In this document: piece after piece, positions 61,118 to 64,000 of the stretch
How positions within the stretch are numbered: position 1 is the first letter of the stretch
Layout: every line of letters begins with the position of its first letter
Assembly: GCA_963691775.1 (NCBI GenBank)
Contig: OY829369.1
Coordinates: 310,001-374,000, forward strand
Direction: 5' to 3'
Origin: JAZBPO01 sp963691775
Lineage (GTDB): Bacteria; Pseudomonadota; Gammaproteobacteria; Pseudomonadales; Azotimanducaceae
Length of the DNA stretch: 64,000 nucleotides
Notes under the pieces: generated by a model
Seen by the model: only the letters and a program-made list of their open reading frames with translations
Database searches by the model: none
Told to the model about the DNA's origin: nothing
Made by a program: the position numbers and the translations under genes

Positions 61118-63349
61118 ATGAGCGAATCCACCAGCGCGCGGCGCGACGCCGCAGTCAAGCGGCGTGCACGCCTCGACCGCCTGACGACGCAGATCGTTGC
61201 CGGAGGCGGTATCGCCGTGATGCTCCTTGTTGCCGGCATCTTTTCCTATCTGCTCTCGGTTGCCCTGCCGCTGTTCACGCCGGCTTCAATCAGTGCGCCC
61301 ACCGCCCTCGAAAAACCGTCCGGGAAACCCGAAGCACCGGTGCTTTTCGATCTCGACGAGTCCGGCGAGATCGCCTACCGGCTGGTTCCCACTGGTGTGC
61401 TCACTTTCATCGACGTGGACAGCGGCCTGCCGATCGCAACGCGCCAGCTGGAGATCGGCGCGGGCATTCACCGCGTTCATCGGCCCGATCCGGGGCGCAC
61501 GCTCTACGCCCTCGAAAGCGCGGACGGTCATCTGCATTTTCTGGAACTCACGTTCCCCGTGTCCTTTGCAACGGGAACGCGGGAACGCCAGATCCGCGTT
61601 GAACCACCCTTTCGGGACTCGGTGATCGATCTTCAACAGTGGGCGCCCGCAGGCGTCAAAGACCTTGCTGTGCACCTTGAAGAGGCGACCCTCTCGGTCG
61701 CCATACTGGACGGGCGCGACTCGCTCCAGATCCTGCGCTACGCGGATGCAGAAGCCGGGCTGCCATTGCTCCCGCCCGAGCGTCACTGGCTCAACGCGGA
61801 TGGCCTAAATCCGGTTCGCCTGTTCCTCGGAAGCCTTCAGTGGCTATTCGTCCTGCACGCCGACGGCCGCACTGATGCCTGGGACGTCCGCTTCCCCGAA
61901 GACGCACGTCGGCTCGCGAGCCGCACCCTTGCGCCTGCGGACGTAGACGCGGTGACCTTGCTGCTCGGCGGCGGTGCCCTGCTCGTACCCCAAGGCAAAG
62001 GACCTGACGTTTCCGTTGCGCACTGGTTTCCAACGCGCCTCGATGGTGGGGGCTTCCAGTGGGTGCGCGTCCGTGATTTCCCGATCGGGAAGCAGATCGC
62101 GAGCCTTATCCCCGAAACAAGACGACGCGGCTTTCTGGTCCTCGCTGTCGACGGGGACATCTCCATTCATCACACGACGGCGGCAACCACCCTCACCGTC
62201 GCGCGCCCCCTCAGCGCCGCACCAAACGCATTCGCACTATCGGCCAGGGGCGACGAGCTGATCCTCGAGGACGCAAACGGAGGACTCCAGCGGATCGCGA
62301 TCGACAACGAACACCCAGAGGTGTCCCGATCCGCATTGCTCGATCGCGTCTGGTACGAAGGCTACCCTGCCCCGCAATACACCTGGCAAAGCACCTCGGC
62401 CTCGACCGACTTCGAACCAAAATTCTCTCTGGCGCCACTGATCGTAGGCACGCTGAAAGCCGCTTTCTACAGCATGCTTTTCGCAATACCCGTAGCCGCA
62501 CTGGGGGCGATCTACTGCGCCTACTTCATGGCGCCTGGGTTGCGCGCCTGGATCAAACCGAGCGTTGAGCTCATGGCGGCGCTGCCTACGGTCATTCTCG
62601 GCTTTCTAGCAGGACTCTGGTTGGCCCCGATCATTGAACGAGCGCTGCCCTCGGTACTGCTGTTCGCAGTGCTCGCACCCGTTCTGTGCGTGACCCTCGG
62701 CGCATTCATCCAGCTGCTTCCGCGGACACGACTGCGCGTCCTTCCGGATGGCTGGCAAGCGCTCGCGATGATTCCCGTTCTCCTGTTTGCCGCGGGCCTT
62801 GCAAATGCCTACGGCCCCTCGCTGGAGCATGCCCTCGTGGGCGACATCAGGGCGTGGCTACGTACGCAGCTGGCGATCGATTACGACCAGCGCAATGCCA
62901 TCGTCGTTGGCATTGCCATGGGCGTTGCTGTCATACCCGTGATCTTCGCGATCGCCGAAGACGCCATCTCTTCGGTGCCCGCAAGGCTCAGCCACGGCGC
63001 CCTTGCGCTTGGCGCGACGCGCTGGCAGGCGCTGTTCCTGGTGATTTTGCCCACGGCGTCTCCAGGCATCTTTTCAGCTTTGATGATCGGCTTCGGCCGT
63101 GCCGTCGGAGAAACCATGATCGTGCTCATGGCGAGCGGCAACACGCCAATTCTTGACTGGGACCCTTTTACCGGCATGCGCACTTTTGCCGCCAACCTTG
63201 CCATAGAGCTACCTGAATCAGTGGTTGGGAGCTCCCACTATCGCGTCCTTTTCCTGTCCGCACTCGTACTCTTCGCGTTCACCTTCCTGGTGAACACGAT
63301 CGGTGAGGCGGTCCGCCAACGGCTGCGGGAACGCTATGGCGAACTCTAG
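61118..63349 (+). CDS. pstC: Phosphate ABC transporter permease PstC, with large periplasmic insert
   Basis: 743 residues, against about 320 for E. coli PstC. After a first helix (about 25-50) lies a soluble segment of about 380 residues, with beta-rich propeller-like content (RQLEIGAGIHRVHRPDPGRTLYALESADGHLHFLEL), before the permease domain (about 450-743; LIVGTLKAAFYSMLFAIPVAALGAIYCAYF, ALPTVILGFLAGLWLAPI, GRAVGETMIVLMASGNTP). The long-PstC form is known in some gammaproteobacteria; function of the insert is not established. Its last codons overlap pstA by 14 bases. Confidence 0.9.
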   Translation: MSESTSARRDAAVKRRARLDRLTTQIVAGGGIAVMLLVAGIFSYLLSVALPLFTPASISAPTALEKPSGKPEAPVLFDLDESGEIAYRLVPTGVLTFIDVDSGLPIATRQLEIGAGIHRVHRPDPGRTLYALESADGHLHFLELTFPVSFATGTRERQIRVEPPFRDSVIDLQQWAPAGVKDLAVHLEEATLSVAILDGRDSLQILRYADAEAGLPLLPPERHWLNADGLNPVRLFLGSLQWLFVLHADGRTDAWDVRFPEDARRLASRTLAPADVDAVTLLLGGGALLVPQGKGPDVSVAHWFPTRLDGGGFQWVRVRDFPIGKQIASLIPETRRRGFLVLAVDGDISIHHTTAATTLTVARPLSAAPNAFALSARGDELILEDANGGLQRIAIDNEHPEVSRSALLDRVWYEGYPAPQYTWQSTSASTDFEPKFSLAPLIVGTLKAAFYSMLFAIPVAALGAIYCAYFMAPGLRAWIKPSVELMAALPTVILGFLAGLWLAPIIERALPSVLLFAVLAPVLCVTLGAFIQLLPRTRLRVLPDGWQALAMIPVLLFAAGLANAYGPSLEHALVGDIRAWLRTQLAIDYDQRNAIVVGIAMGVAVIPVIFAIAEDAISSVPARLSHGALALGATRWQALFLVILPTASPGIFSALMIGFGRAVGETMIVLMASGNTPILDWDPFTGMRTFAANLAIELPESVVGSSHYRVLFLSALVLFAFTFLVNTIGEAVRQRLRERYGEL

Positions 63350-64000
63350 CTTTGCAGCTCCGCGACGCATGCGCGAGGCGTGGCTCTGGATAGGCGCCGG
63401 CATGATCGCGCTCGCCCTGTTGCTCGTGTTCGGAATCCTCTCGCTCATTGCCACGCGCGGGCTCGGTCACTTCTGGCCGGATGATCTCTGGGAAATCGAA
63501 CTCGCCGCGGAAGCGGGCGCCCCGAGCGCGGTCCTCGCCATCATCGCGGACGAGGAAACCGCCACGGACCGTTCCGGAGCGAACCGCGGGCGCGTGCTCC
63601 TGCGCAGCGGCAATCGCGATCTTGCGCCGCCCGAGTTCTTCTGGGTCGATGCTCGGAACATGCGCACCCGGAGCCGGCCCGCAGACGCCGGCGTGATCGA
63701 ACGTCGAGCGCGTGGCAATGCACACGGTTACGTAGACGCGGTGCTGCTTGGCGAACGTGCCCTGGCGCGGGGTCCGGAGAGCTGGGCCTTCGCGGAGAAG
63801 CTACTCGCGGACGTGCAACTCAAGCGCACCCGTCTGGAGTCGGAGCGGCGCACGCGAATCGCGGCGCTTGCCAGAGCAAGCAACGATGCACAGGCACGCC
63901 TGCGGCGCGCGCAGGCTGAATCCGGCGTGGGGACAGCAGTGGAGACCCGAAGCGCACAGGCAGATGCAGCGCGCCTGGCGTACCGGGAAGCAACTGCAGA
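63336..64000 (+). CDS. pstA: Phosphate ABC transporter permease PstA, 5' part
   Basis: The first 221 codons, running off the window. ATG 63336 overlaps pstC by 14 bases in another frame. One N-terminal helix (about 18-40, WIGAGMIALALLLVFGILSLIA) is followed by a soluble segment with many Arg/Ala/Glu heptads from about residue 155 (AEKLLADVQLKRTRLESERR onward), probably coiled coil. As with PstC, the form has an enlarged periplasmic part before the permease domain, which is outside the window. Call rests on position and layout. Confidence 0.75.
   Translation, partial: MANSSFAAPRRMREAWLWIGAGMIALALLLVFGILSLIATRGLGHFWPDDLWEIELAAEAGAPSAVLAIIADEETATDRSGANRGRVLLRSGNRDLAPPEFFWVDARNMRTRSRPADAGVIERRARGNAHGYVDAVLLGERALARGPESWAFAEKLLADVQLKRTRLESERRTRIAALARASNDAQARLRRAQAESGVGTAVETRSAQADAARLAYREATA

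Overview
The window is a GC-rich chromosomal segment from a Gammaproteobacterium. The evidence is gene order and family content: a uvrY/gacA - uvrC - pgsA - tRNA-Cys block, a Vibrio TonB2-like energy-transduction operon (DUF3450, TtpC, ExbB, ExbD, TonB, TPR), two Gly/Asn-rich TonB-dependent receptors, AcnB, a DUF1631 protein, and a phoB-phoR-pst block. I cannot assign an order or genus from sequence alone. Genes are dense on both strands. I see no phage genes, insertion sequences, CRISPR arrays or rRNA genes.

Layout. 1-5.1 kb: a truncated zinc metallopeptidase coupled to a small unknown gene, a small secreted protein, and acnB. 5.7-24.6 kb: an accessory catabolic region with a secreted hypothetical protein, a membrane-anchored sulfatase, a DamX-like ATPase/SPOR protein, a membrane-anchored hypothetical, a creatininase-family amidohydrolase, a lipoprotein penicillin acylase-type Ntn hydrolase, an overlapping alkylsulfatase-like/arylsulfatase pair, an HSL-type esterase and a large TonB-dependent receptor. 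Together these suggest uptake and hydrolysis of sulfated or esterified/amidated organic substrates.

25.2-33.3 kb: tRNA-Leu(UAA), an acyl-CoA ligase, a DUF3336-patatin lipase, a small unknown gene, tRNA-Cys, pgsA, uvrC, a type-5 uracil-DNA glycosylase and uvrY. In E. coli pgsA is followed by glyW-cysT-leuZ. Here cysT and a leuZ-type tRNA remain on the same strand but are separated by about 4 kb of lipid-metabolism genes. 33.5-38.3 kb: divergent acyl-CoA dehydrogenases (one glutaryl-CoA dehydrogenase-like), then a soluble GAF/histidine kinase translationally coupled to a tiny two-helix membrane protein.

38.5-48.6 kb: an APS kinase fused to a degenerate ATP-sulfurylase-like domain, exonuclease III, YceI, PyrF, a small PilZ-like protein behind a good sigma-54 promoter match, two large DUF1631-type proteins, riboflavin synthase and a YcgM-like FAH hydrolase. 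48.6-57 kb: the six-gene TonB2-like operon and a second TonB-dependent receptor, probably one functional unit. 57.1-64 kb: a dienelactone hydrolase, then phoB-phoR-pstS-pstC-pstA, tightly packed, with pstA running off the end.

Several starts were moved inward from the longest open frame because a strong Shine-Dalgarno sequence fits the second of two close ATGs, or because a stop/start overlap fixes the start.
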